Shown: in pieces, positions 1-8,174 of the stretch
How positions within the stretch are numbered: position 1 is the first letter of the stretch
Layout of the letters: each line of letters opens with the position of its first letter
Source of the DNA: Clostridia bacterium
GTDB taxonomy: Bacteria > Bacillota > Clostridia > Christensenellales > Borkfalkiaceae
DNA length: 64,000 nt
Direction of reading: 5' to 3'
NCBI GenBank assembly: GCA_017415505.1
Contig: JAFQGG010000046.1
Span: 1 to 64,000, forward strand
Notes under the pieces: generated by a model
Told to the model about the DNA's origin: nothing
What the model saw: the letters and a program-made list of their open reading frames with translations, nothing else
The model's database searches: none
Position numbers and translations under genes: made by a program

Positions 1-152
1 AGTTTTTATTTTTGCTTGGCTTTTTCGGGGCTTTTTTACCCTCCCCGCGTGACAGCTCGTCTATATTACCACTTTCTCTTCCCTTTGTCAACTGTTTTTT
101 CGCTCTTTTTTGAAAAAAATTCAAAAATTTTCAAATTTTTACAAAAACATCT

Positions 153-3100
153 TTATTGCGCGACTTTAACGATTGTGATCGTAACTTTTTCGCCGTTGAT
201 ATCCACCGATTTGGTAAAGCCGTCCGCTTCGCCCTCTTGCACCGATACGGCGAGAACGTCGGTAGCGAACGCGCCCTTTGCCAAAACCGCTTTCGCGCGC
301 CCGTCCGCTATATAATATATAGAGATACGGTCGGTGATTTGGTAATCGGCTTCCTTTCGCATCGTTTGGATCTTGGAAACGAGTTCTCTTTCGATCCCCT
401 CGACGATCAATTCTTCGGTAAGTTCGGTATTGAGTGCAACGGTCACGCCCTTATCGCTTGCCGAAATGAAGCCCGCCTTGCTTTCGGTGAAGATTTGCAG
501 ATCCTCTTCCGTGAGTACGACCTCCGCGTCCGCTTCCAGCGTATAAGTGCCACCGCCACGAACGGCATCCACCACCGCTTTGGCTTGTTTCGCGTCGCAA
601 CCTTCGAGGAACGCTTTGATCATGCCGAGCTTTTTCCCGTATTTAGGACCGATCGTTTTGAGTTGCGGTTTGAGTTTATACGAAATAAACTCGCTTGCGT
701 CCTCCGCCGAGCGGTATTCCTTGATATTGAGTTCGTCCAGCGCAATCGCTTTCAAGCCCTCGTCGAGCTCTTCCGCACGCGCCGTCACGACGAACATTTC
801 TTTGAGCGGTTGACGGTTTTTCACGTTGCCCGTATTTCGAGCGGCTCTACCGAGGTTGACGATATCAAGGACGGTATCCATGCCCTTTTCCAACTCCGCG
901 TCCACCATTGACGCGTCGTAGCAAGGGAACGGACAAAGGTGCACCGATTTGGGCGCGTCCTTGAAGAACGCCGGCACGAGGTTAAGATACATTTCCTCCG
1001 CAACGAACGGCGTGTAGGGCGCGGTAAGTTTTGCAAAGGTGACGAGAACGTACCAAAGCACGGTATACGCCGCCGCCTTATCCTCCGTCATTTCGCTACC
1101 CCAATACCGATCGCGACCGCGACGCACGTACCAATTGGAAAGAATATCCGAGAAATCCTGTAACGCGCGCGCGCTATCTATTATATTATACTCGTTCAAG
1201 CCCTTATCCACCGTATCGATCAGCGTGTTGAGCTTGGAGAGAATCCATTTATCCATTAAGGAAAGCTTACACGATTTCAAATCGTATTTGGACGGGTCGT
1301 AATTATCGATATCCGCGTACAGACAGAAGAACGCGTAAGTGTTCCAAAGCGTACCCATATACTTTCTTTGCGCCTCGCTCACCGCTTCGGGGTAGAAACG
1401 GGAAGGAAGCCAAGGCGCGGAAGAGGTATAGAAATACCAACGCACCGCGTCTGCGCCCTGTTTATCGAGCACCGACCAAGGATCGACGACGTTGCCTTTA
1501 TGCTTGGACATTTTAATCCCGTTTTTGTCGTTGACGTGACCGAGCACGATACAGTTTTTGAACGGCGCTTTGTCGAACAAAATCGTAGAGATTACGAGCA
1601 GGGTATAGAACCAACCGCGCGTTTGATCGACCGCTTCCGAAATGAAATCGGCGGGGAAGGTCTTTTCGAACAAATCCTTATTCTCGAACGGATAGTGATA
1701 CTGTGCAAACGGCATAGAACCCGAATCGAACCAACAGTCGATCACCTCGGGCGTACGGCGCATTTTGCCACCGCACTTACCGCATTTGCAGGTCAATTCG
1801 TCCAAATACGGGCGATGCAGTTCGATATCCTGCTTTGCCCCGCATTTTTCCACGAGTTCCGCTCTCGAACCGATCACTTCGATCTCACCGCAGTCCTCGC
1901 AAACCCATACGGGCAACGGCGTACCCCAATATCTGTCGCGCGACAAGCCCCAATCGATTACGTTTTCGAGGAAATTGCCCATACGCCCCTCTTTGATGGT
2001 GTCGGGCATCCAATTCACCGAGCGGTTGGCGGCAATCAATCTATCCTTGACCGCCGTAACCTTGATAAACCAGCTCGAACGGGCGTAATAGATAAGCGGG
2101 GTATCGCAACGCCAACAGAACGGATAGCTATGCAATACTTCAAGCGTTTTCAAAAGCAAACCCTTTTCTTTGAGGTCTTTTACGATAACGGGGTCGGCGG
2201 ATTGCGCGCCCATACCTGTGAACGCTCCGCAACCCTCGGGAAATTTCCCCTCTTCGGTGATGAGCTGTACGACGGGCAAGCCGTAGCGCTTGCCCACCTT
2301 ATAGTCGTCCTCACCGAACGCGGGCGCGATATGCACGACGCCCGTACCGTCGGAAAGAGTAACGTACGAATCGCAGGTTACGAAATGAGATTTTTCGCGA
2401 TACGCGAACTTTTCTTTCCCGAACGGATAGAGCGGTTCGTACTCGGTGTACTCGTACGCAAGCCCCTTTTGCGTGGAAAGCACCGTGTACCCCTCTTCCC
2501 CAAGCACCGATTTCAAAAGCCCTTCGGCAAGGATATATTTCTCCCCGCTTTCCGTCATTTGTACTTTCACATAGTCGTACTCGGGATTCATACAAAGCGC
2601 GACGTTGGAAGGAAGCGTCCAAGGCGTGGTCGTCCAAGCGAGAATATAAGTATTCTCTTCGCCCTTTACCTTAAACTTCACGAACGCGGTGAGCTGTTTT
2701 ACGTCCTTATAGCCCTGCGCAACCTCGTGTGAGGAAAGCGCCGTTCCGCAACGGGGGCAATAGGGAACGATTTTATGCCCCTTATAAAGCAAACCCTTTT
2801 TATGGATTTCTTTGAGCGCCCACCATTCCGATTCGATATAGTCGTCGTGATAGGTCACGTAGGGGTTGTCCATATCGCACCAATACCCTACGCGATCGGA
2901 CATTTCTTTCCATTCGTTCGTATATTTGAATACGGAGTTTTTACATTCCTTGATAAACGGCTCGATCCCGTAGCTTTCAATCCCCGTTTTGCTTTCCAAG
3001 CCGAGTTTTTTCTCGACTTCGAGTTCCACGGGAAGCCCGTGCGTATCCCAGCCCGCTTTTCTCAAAACGTGCTTGCCTTTCATCGTTTTATAACGGGGCA

Positions 3101-3308
3101 CGATATCCTTCATAACGCGGGTTAAAATGTGCCCGATATGCGGTTTTCCGTTCGCCGTGGGCGGACCGTCGTAGAAGGAAAACTCCTCCCCGCCTTCCGT
3201 CACCGACATACTTTCTTCAAAAATTTTGTTTTCGTTCCAATACTCGACGATCTTCTTCTCTCTTTCCACGAAATTGAGCGAAGTGTCCACTTTCTTGTAC
3301 ATAGACAT
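153..3308 (-). CDS. ileS: Isoleucyl-tRNA synthetase, eukaryote-like (type 2)
   Basis: Charges tRNA-Ile with isoleucine in the cytoplasm. The 1051-residue product has the class I signatures HIGH (residues 57-60) and KMSKH (near residue 600), the CP1 editing insertion and Cys-rich zinc-type motifs such as CKCGKC. Length above 1000 residues, GWDTHGLPVE after the HIGH region and KMSKHKGN instead of KMSKSLGN match the eukaryote-like IleRS subgroup, which in other bacteria is often less sensitive to mupirocin; that property is only inferred here. The ATG at 3308 follows AAAGGAG. The gene is preceded by a 280-nt leader with an Ile-specific stem and a terminator, so expression is probably controlled by uncharged tRNA-Ile. 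Confidence 0.97.
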   Translation of the reverse strand: MSMYKKVDTSLNFVEREKKIVEYWNENKIFEESMSVTEGGEEFSFYDGPPTANGKPHIGHILTRVMKDIVPRYKTMKGKHVLRKAGWDTHGLPVELEVEKKLGLESKTGIESYGIEPFIKECKNSVFKYTNEWKEMSDRVGYWCDMDNPYVTYHDDYIESEWWALKEIHKKGLLYKGHKIVPYCPRCGTALSSHEVAQGYKDVKQLTAFVKFKVKGEENTYILAWTTTPWTLPSNVALCMNPEYDYVKVQMTESGEKYILAEGLLKSVLGEEGYTVLSTQKGLAYEYTEYEPLYPFGKEKFAYREKSHFVTCDSYVTLSDGTGVVHIAPAFGEDDYKVGKRYGLPVVQLITEEGKFPEGCGAFTGMGAQSADPVIVKDLKEKGLLLKTLEVLHSYPFCWRCDTPLIYYARSSWFIKVTAVKDRLIAANRSVNWMPDTIKEGRMGNFLENVIDWGLSRDRYWGTPLPVWVCEDCGEIEVIGSRAELVEKCGAKQDIELHRPYLDELTCKCGKCGGKMRRTPEVIDCWFDSGSMPFAQYHYPFENKDLFEKTFPADFISEAVDQTRGWFYTLLVISTILFDKAPFKNCIVLGHVNDKNGIKMSKHKGNVVDPWSVLDKQGADAVRWYFYTSSAPWLPSRFYPEAVSEAQRKYMGTLWNTYAFFCLYADIDNYDPSKYDLKSCKLSLMDKWILSKLNTLIDTVDKGLNEYNIIDSARALQDFSDILSNWYVRRGRDRYWGSEMTEDKAAAYTVLWYVLVTFAKLTAPYTPFVAEEMYLNLVPAFFKDAPKSVHLCPFPCYDASMVDAELEKGMDTVLDIVNLGRAARNTGNVKNRQPLKEMFVVTARAEELDEGLKAIALDELNIKEYRSAEDASEFISYKLKPQLKTIGPKYGKKLGMIKAFLEGCDAKQAKAVVDAVRGGGTYTLEADAEVVLTEEDLQIFTESKAGFISASDKGVTVALNTELTEELIVEGIERELVSKIQTMRKEADYQITDRISIYYIADGRAKAVLAKGAFATDVLAVSVQEGEADGFTKSVDINGEKVTITIVKVAQ

Positions 3309-3588
3309 ATCTTTTTTCTCCTTTGGAGTTTTTTACTAAAAAATAAGGGCTATTGCGTTTCGGAAAAACGCAATAGCCCTTTGCTACCGTTTATAAACCA
3401 CCGAACCATCATTCGTCGCGCGGGATAACGGAACGCGAATCCGTACCTCACTACTCTTTGCATTTCGCAAGGTAAGCTGACGAGGTGATACCTTTCGTTC
3501 TCCCCTTCTTCCTTTCACCAAAACGGAATTTCTCTTTGCGGGATACAAACGAAAGACTTGTCCTCTTTTAACGCCTTTTTATGAAGTT
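3309..3588 (-). promoter_or_regulatory. T-box leader of ileS (AUC specifier)
   Basis: The leader transcript can form a long Stem I. A lower helix GAGG/CCTC and an upper helix CTTTCGTT/AACGAAAG flank an internal loop in which ATC, an Ile codon followed by A, lies on the 3' side (3487-3489 on the + strand). This is the position of a T-box specifier. A strong terminator hairpin closes the leader just before the ribosome binding site. I could not pin down a canonical T-box sequence (AGGGTGGNACCGCG) or a full antiterminator; a UGGU that could pair with an ACCA tRNA end lies upstream of the terminator. The class call is therefore strong by context and Stem I, but incomplete. Confidence 0.65.
3345..3382 (-). 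terminator. Leader terminator upstream of ileS
   Basis: Read on the minus strand, arms AAGGGCTATTGCGTTT and AAACGCAATAGCCCTT form a 16-bp stem followed by ATTTTTT. It lies between the Stem I region and the ileS ribosome binding site, so it is the attenuator of the T-box leader. Confidence 0.85.
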
Positions 3589-3594
3589 GTATTC

Positions 3595-3623
3595 ATTATA
3601 CAATATTTTTTCGTTTTTGTAAA
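3595..3623 (-). promoter_or_regulatory. Promoter of ileS leader
   Basis: Minus strand -35 TTTACA (3618-3623), 17-bp spacer, -10 TATAAT (3595-3600). The start would fall near 3588, giving a leader of about 280 nt. Confidence 0.8.
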
Positions 3624-3637
3624 GCAAAAATTGCAAA

Positions 3638-4330
3638 TCAAAGCAAAACTTCTTTGTTCGTGCCGTAGAAAATATCCGCTTTGCCCGAAATCTTTTGGCA
3701 AATTTTTTCAAATTTTTCCCACGAAATAAGCCCTCCGTCCATCTCGTAGGCGTGTCCCCAAATATAAAGAAGCTGGGGCTCGCTCGATTGCGTAGCAAGG
3801 AATTCGTCTACGATTTGTTCAAAGTTGTCCTGCGCGTAATACACCGAAGGATTAAAGCGGAAATAATTAGACTGCAAATTAAAATCTTCCGTGGACGTGA
3901 TCGTACGCGAATATTTAACGCCTGTACGCGTTCGAATAATCCCCGCAACGCGATCGTCGTTATTGACACCCCCGCAAGGATACGCCATTCCCACAACCTC
4001 GTACCCGCAAAGCCGAGAAAGCTGTTTACGATCCTCCTCCACCTGATAAACGATCGTTTCCTCATCAAGCCCCGTAAGATTGGGATGCGTGAGCGTATGC
4101 ACCGCTACCTCGTGCCCCGCATAAATTTCCTTTACCTTACAGGCAGGAATTTTATCGTGACGAACAACGTGATTGTTGAACGAAAGTTCTCCTTGCAAGC
4201 CAAGTAGTGAAGAATTAAGATTGAACGTACCTTTCAACCCGTATTTATTAAGAATTTCTATTAAGCGAATATCTTGCGTAACGCCGTCGTCAAAACTGAA
4301 AGTGACCGCTTTATTTTTACCATTCCACAT
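3638..4330 (-). CDS. Polysaccharide deacetylase (NodB-like)
   Basis: Probable metal-dependent deacetylase of the carbohydrate esterase 4 superfamily. The 230-residue product shows motif 1 TFSFDDG (residues 10-16, catalytic and metal-binding Asp), motif 2 HTLTH (78-82, metal-binding His) and motif 3 YPCGG (117-121). There is no signal peptide or membrane anchor, so it is predicted to be cytoplasmic, which is atypical for peptidoglycan deacetylases; the substrate cannot be told. The ATG follows AAAGGAG. It lies 12 bp downstream of the tRNA synthetase gene, suggesting co-transcription. Confidence 0.85.
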   Translation of the reverse strand: MWNGKNKAVTFSFDDGVTQDIRLIEILNKYGLKGTFNLNSSLLGLQGELSFNNHVVRHDKIPACKVKEIYAGHEVAVHTLTHPNLTGLDEETIVYQVEEDRKQLSRLCGYEVVGMAYPCGGVNNDDRVAGIIRTRTGVKYSRTITSTEDFNLQSNYFRFNPSVYYAQDNFEQIVDEFLATQSSEPQLLYIWGHAYEMDGGLISWEKFEKICQKISGKADIFYGTNKEVLL

Positions 4331-4342
4331 AACGAATCTCCT

Positions 4343-5674
4343 TTACGGGCTTACGCGGTTGATATCGCGAGGGAACATGGTCGCTTCGCGAACGTTCTTC
4401 GCGCCGAGCAGGTGCATGGTAAGTCTTTCCAAGCCCAAGCCCAAGCCACCGTGGGGAGGCGCGCCGTATTTGTGGAGCATGAGATAGGTCGCAAACTGTT
4501 CGGGATCCATACCGAGTTTTTGCATTTTTTCCACCTGCGCGTGGTAGTCGTGAATACGCTGTCCGCCCGAGGTAATTTCCAAGCCCCTAAACAACAAGTC
4601 GAAAGACAAGGTGTATTCGGGATCTTCGGGGTCGTCCATGGTATAGAAAGGACGCTTTTTGGAAGGATAATGGGTAATGAAAATGAAATCGGAGTTGAAG
4701 TTCTTTTTCGCGTATTTGCCAAGGAGCTGTTCCTCTTCGGGGTCGAAGTCTTTCATGTCCGTGGGTTGATACTTGAATTTCTTCATGAGAATTTCTTTCG
4801 CTTCCATAAACTTCAACACGGGAATTTCCGTGATTTGCGGAAGATCGATATGGAGAAGCTCCACTTCGTTTTTATACTCCGTTCTCAAAAGTTCCATGAT
4901 ATACTTCAAAACGCCCGCTTCCATATTCATGATATCTTCAAACGAATCGATAAAGCCCATTTCGAAGTCCATCGAGATATATTCGTTCAAATGACGGCTC
5001 GTATCGTGGTGTTCCGCGCGGAATACGGGCGCGATTTCGAATACTCTTTCGTAGACGGCAACGAGCGCCTGCTTATAAAGCTGAGGAGATTGCGCGAGGT
5101 ATACTTGCTTACCGAAATAGTCGAGCTTGAACACGTTCGTGCCCCCTTCCGCACCCGCGAAGTTGATTTTCGGGGAACGGATTTCCGTAAAGCCTTCCTT
5201 ACTCAAAAATTCTCTAAAACCGCGCGCGATACCCTCTTGCAATTTGAAAATTGCGCGTTCCTTGGGGTTACGCAAGGTAACGGGACGGTAATCAAGGTTG
5301 GTGGACAAATCGCAGTTGACTTGCTTTTTCGTAATAACCACGGGCGGAATTTCCGCGGGATGGGACAAAAGCTCGATATTATGAATCTGCAATTCGTAAC
5401 GCTTCGAACCGTCCTTTTGCACGCCCGCAACGATTTTACCCGTCACTTTCGCCGCACATTCCTCTTTTACCTCTTCGCCCATGCGGTAATCGGAAAAGCT
5501 TTCCGCGTATACGCATTGAATCGTTTCCCGCGCCGTACGCAAAATTACGAACGCAAAATCGGACATCATACGGATATTGTGAATCGTTCCCTTTACCGTC
5601 ACGATTTCGTTCTCGTACTTTTCAAAATCCGCGTACGCTACCGTGTTTCGTTTGATTTCTCCTGTAATAGCCAT
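4343..5674 (-). CDS. aspS: Archaeal-type aspartyl-tRNA synthetase, probably non-discriminating
   Basis: Class IIb synthetase of 443 residues, much shorter than the roughly 590-residue bacterial AspRS because the GAD insertion is missing. An OB-fold anticodon-binding domain fills residues 20-105. Motif 2 (FRAEHHDTSRHLNE, 218-231) and motif 3 (GGLGLGLERL, about 409-418) are intact. The motif 2 region resembles archaeal AspRS and the second AspRS of Clostridia, which charge both tRNA-Asp and tRNA-Asn and depend on GatCAB for Asn-tRNA. AsnRS is the main alternative. A ribosome binding site TAGGAG precedes ATG 5674. Repeats lie directly upstream. Confidence 0.85.
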   Translation of the reverse strand: MAITGEIKRNTVAYADFEKYENEIVTVKGTIHNIRMMSDFAFVILRTARETIQCVYAESFSDYRMGEEVKEECAAKVTGKIVAGVQKDGSKRYELQIHNIELLSHPAEIPPVVITKKQVNCDLSTNLDYRPVTLRNPKERAIFKLQEGIARGFREFLSKEGFTEIRSPKINFAGAEGGTNVFKLDYFGKQVYLAQSPQLYKQALVAVYERVFEIAPVFRAEHHDTSRHLNEYISMDFEMGFIDSFEDIMNMEAGVLKYIMELLRTEYKNEVELLHIDLPQITEIPVLKFMEAKEILMKKFKYQPTDMKDFDPEEEQLLGKYAKKNFNSDFIFITHYPSKKRPFYTMDDPEDPEYTLSFDLLFRGLEITSGGQRIHDYHAQVEKMQKLGMDPEQFATYLMLHKYGAPPHGGLGLGLERLTMHLLGAKNVREATMFPRDINRVSP

Positions 5675-5727
5675 AATTTATTCTCCTAATTCGTATGAGA
5701 TTCGCCCCCCTCCCCGCAAACAGGGAA

Positions 5728-6036
5728 AGTATTGCGAAGAATATACGCTTTTTTCAAATTCATTTTTTTATGAAAAAATGCGGAGATTCCAGCAAGACGA
5801 GGCGCGCGAGGATAACCCGAGGGAGTTTACTTCGCGTAAATGACCGAGGGTTGCCACAGCGGGGCGAAGTATTGCGAAGAATATACGCTTTTTTTCAAAT
5901 TCATTTTTTTTATGAAAAAACGCGGAGATTCCAGCAAGACAAGGTGCGCGAGGATAACCCGAGGAAGTTTACTTCGCGTAAATGACCGAGGGTTGCCACA
6001 GCGGGGCGAAGTATTGCGAAGAATATACGCTTTTTT
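5728..6036. repeat. Tandem structured repeat, about 141 bp, two and a fraction copies
   Basis: Copies start at 5728, 5868 and 6010 (partial), beginning AGTATTGCGAAGAATATACG. Each complete copy contains a nested hairpin: an outer stem AACCC/GGGTT (5814-5818 with 5848-5852; 5956-5960 with 5990-5994) and an inner stem GTTTAC/GTAAAT around TTCGC. Related units with different but still complementary stems occur at 33903-34170. The block lies between the divergent aspS and pyridoxal kinase genes. Short open frames across it follow the repeat period and have no independent ribosome binding sites; I do not call them genes. Confidence 0.85.
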
Positions 6037-6069
6037 TCAAAAAAAACCGTTTATACTATTTTAATACAT

Positions 6070-6098
6070 TTGACAAAAAAACGCAAGAAAATTATAAT
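6070..6098 (+). promoter_or_regulatory. Promoter of the pyridoxal kinase-like gene
   Basis: TTGACA (6070-6075), 17-bp spacer, TATAAT (6093-6098): perfect consensus, about 47 bp upstream of the start codon. Confidence 0.88.
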
Positions 6099-6144
6099 AG
6101 AATATAAGAGATTTCTAAAATATTTTTTGGGAGAGAGTAAAAAA

Positions 6145-6963
6145 ATGCGCGTACTTGCCGTAAACGATATATCTTGCGTGGGAAAATGTTCGCTGAGCGT
6201 ATCTCTACCCATCATTTCCGCGTGCGGGGTTACCTGTGACGTACTCCCGACGGCGATTTTATCCACGCATACGGGCGGTTTTGAGGGATACACCTTCCGC
6301 GATTTAACGGACGATATTCCCGATATCGTTAGACATTGGGAACAGCTTCAAATACAATTTGATTTTTTGTACAGCGGATATTTGGGGAGTATCGCGCAAA
6401 TCGAGCTGGTACAAACGCTCAAACGGAAATTTTTACGGGCAGGCGGGAAATTTATCGTCGATCCCGTCATGGGCGACAACGGCGCGCTGTACGCAGGGTT
6501 TACCCCCGCGTTCGTGGAAAAAATGCGCGAACTTTGCAAGGAAGCGGATTTTATCCTGCCAAACGCGACGGAAGCGTGTTATCTTGCCAAGGTGGAATAC
6601 CCCGCGCAAGACTCCGAAACATTAACGGAAGCGTTACGAGGGCTTTGCCCGCGCCCTATCGTTACGGGGATTTTAGAGAACGGCAAAAACTGCGTTTATT
6701 ACGGCGACGAAACGGGCGTACACCGCTACGCAACGGAAAATATAGACGGGTTCTTTTGCGGAGCGGGCGACGTGTTCGCTTCGGCGTTCACGGGCGCGTT
6801 GGCACGGGGCAAGACGGAAGACGAAGCCATTTTGCTTGCCACGGATTTCGTTACGGCGGCGATTCGCCGTTCCGCAACGGAAGTAGAAGACAAACGATAC
6901 GGCTTGAACTTCGAAAAAGAAATATTTCATTTTTTACAACGACTTAATTCCAAGCGGGATTAA
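6145..6963 (+). CDS. pdxY: Pyridoxal/pyridoxamine kinase-like protein
   Basis: Ribokinase-superfamily kinase of 272 residues that would phosphorylate pyridoxal or pyridoxamine in vitamin B6 salvage. Visible are the N-terminal strand with SCVGKCSLS, the substrate segment LSTHTGGFEGYTF, VDPVMGDNG in mid-protein and GAGDVFASAF near residue 225, which carries the catalytic Asp and anion hole. I start at ATG 6145 (MRVLAVND), after GGGAGAGAG; the frame is open 25 codons further upstream, but that part overlaps the promoter. Hydroxymethylpyrimidine kinase is the nearest alternative. Confidence 0.85.
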   Translation: MRVLAVNDISCVGKCSLSVSLPIISACGVTCDVLPTAILSTHTGGFEGYTFRDLTDDIPDIVRHWEQLQIQFDFLYSGYLGSIAQIELVQTLKRKFLRAGGKFIVDPVMGDNGALYAGFTPAFVEKMRELCKEADFILPNATEACYLAKVEYPAQDSETLTEALRGLCPRPIVTGILENGKNCVYYGDETGVHRYATENIDGFFCGAGDVFASAFTGALARGKTEDEAILLATDFVTAAIRRSATEVEDKRYGLNFEKEIFHFLQRLNSKRD

Positions 6964-6985
6964 GCGTCGGGAGGAAGCATTTTTT

Positions 6986-7888
6986 ATGCCACAAACGGAC
7001 GATTACATTTTTATTAGCTACGCGCACAAAGACGCGGACGAAATTTTACCCGTCATACGGTTCTTACAGGACAACGGGTATAAGGTATGGTACGACGAGG
7101 GAATCGAAGCGGGTACGGAATGGCCCGAATACATTGCGCAACGCATCAAAAATTGCGCGGTGTTTATCGCGTTCATTTCCCCGAACGCCATTAACTCGAA
7201 CAACTGCCGAAACGAAATCAATTACGCCGTGTCGTTGCAAAAACAGTTCCTTGCCGTATACCTGCGCGAAACGGTGATGACGGCGGGCATGGAATTACAA
7301 CTTGGCAGTATCCAAGCCATGTTTAAGTACCGTCACGAATCGGAAGAATCGTTTTTAAGCGCGTTGAAAGACGCGAATATTTTGCAACAGCTTCGCGGGG
7401 ATATTCCGTTTGCAAAAACGGTCGTTCCCCCTACGCCCGTCGCGCCTACGCAAAAGCCGACTCCACCCGAGGCGAAACAAATGAAAACCAAACGCACGAC
7501 CGCGTGCAAGTGGATATTAGTCCTCGTTTGTTTGCTCTCTTTTGCGGGCAGTAGCGCGCTTACCTATATTTTGACCCCGTTCTACGACGGGCTTGCAAAA
7601 GGCGCGCTTATCACGCTCGCACTCGTCGCCACCACGGCAGTGCCCCTCTCGGTCACGGTCACGATCGTTAAAAATATCGACGCGAAATACCCCGTCAAGG
7701 AACAAAAGCAAATCTACGAAGACACCTTTTCGTGCATACTCCTCTTTTGGCTTATGGCAACCGTGCTCGACTGTTTCTTTATTCGTTCCACGAGCGTGGT
7801 GATTTGGAAAATCCTCATTTCCATCGGTATTAATTTGCTTCGCTATTTCATTCCGCTCCTGTGCACGCCCGACGATCCGCAAAAATAA
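6986..7888 (+). CDS. TIR-domain protein with C-terminal membrane helices
   Basis: The 300-residue protein starts with a bacterial TIR domain (residues 6-130): FISYAHKDAD strand A/box 1, VWYDEGIEAGTEW box 2/BB-loop and SNNCRNEINYA, whose Glu77 occupies the place of the catalytic NADase glutamate. A Pro-rich linker (147-163) leads to about four hydrophobic helices (174-196, 204-228, 249-266, 271-293). TIR domains in bacteria hydrolyse or cyclise NAD, often in phage defence, but many membrane-linked ones have no known role. The gene starts 22 bp after the kinase stop, so the two are probably co-transcribed. No classic defence partner is adjacent. Confidence 0.85.
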   Translation: MPQTDDYIFISYAHKDADEILPVIRFLQDNGYKVWYDEGIEAGTEWPEYIAQRIKNCAVFIAFISPNAINSNNCRNEINYAVSLQKQFLAVYLRETVMTAGMELQLGSIQAMFKYRHESEESFLSALKDANILQQLRGDIPFAKTVVPPTPVAPTQKPTPPEAKQMKTKRTTACKWILVLVCLLSFAGSSALTYILTPFYDGLAKGALITLALVATTAVPLSVTVTIVKNIDAKYPVKEQKQIYEDTFSCILLFWLMATVLDCFFIRSTSVVIWKILISIGINLLRYFIPLLCTPDDPQK

Positions 7889-7913
7889 ACCTGTATTTCC
7901 CACGCTCATTTCG

Positions 7914-7942
7914 TTGACAAAGCTAAAAAAAGCGTGTATAAT
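7914..7942 (+). promoter_or_regulatory. Promoter of 6S RNA
   Basis: TTGACA (7914-7919), 17-bp spacer, TATAAT (7937-7942). The start would be near 7950, at the 5' end of the RNA. Confidence 0.9.
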
Positions 7943-7949
7943 AAAAATA

Positions 7950-8135
7950 CAATCTGCGGTGTTCGGAGTTCGGTACAAAACGGAATCCACAGTATTTATT
8001 CGGGAGCAGGTATTCTTGGCGATAGGCAAGGCCTACGTTTACGCGGGAAGTCCGAGGCGTTGAGATGCAGCACCCACCTGGTGTACACCGGGTTCATCAT
8101 TTTACCGAGGTGCGGCACAGGCGGATTTACTTTAC
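7950..8135 (+). ncRNA. ssrS: 6S RNA
   Basis: A promoter-driven, terminator-bounded RNA of about 185 nt with no coding frame. The ends pair (AATCTGC with GCGGATT) and carry the 6S hallmarks: TGTTCG in the 5' closing arm and TGCGGCAC in the 3' arm, matching the arrangement TGTTCG...TGCGGCGGCA of Escherichia coli 6S. The middle can fold into a long imperfect duplex. 6S RNA mimics an open promoter and sequesters housekeeping RNA polymerase in stationary phase. An SRP RNA was considered, but the GGAAG tetraloop/asymmetric-loop signature is absent. Confidence 0.85.
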
Positions 8136-8142
8136 ATATACG

Positions 8143-8172
8143 AAACGGACGGTTTCCCGTCCGTTTTTTTTC
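8143..8172 (+). terminator. Terminator of 6S RNA
   Basis: Arms AAACGGACGG and CCGTCCGTTT (8143-8152, 8157-8166) around TTTC, followed by a T-run. Confidence 0.93.
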
Positions 8173-8174
8173 TT

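Noticed and set aside
4274..5689. 471-codon + strand frame across the AspRS and deacetylase genes
   Set aside because: Spans two real genes on the other strand and has no ribosome binding site or motif.
5643..6064. Chain of small + strand frames (about 70-100 codons) in the 5.7 kb repeat
   Set aside because: They follow the repeat period, encode the same peptide several times and start inside repeat units without ribosome binding sites.
7950..8135. SRP (scRNA) RNA
   Set aside because: The conserved SRP domain IV signature is missing, whereas terminal pairing with TGTTCG and TGCGGC matches 6S RNA.
6986..8135. Defence island around the TIR gene
   Set aside because: Neighbours are a vitamin B6 kinase and 6S RNA; no nuclease, cyclase, SIR2 or toxin partner is present.
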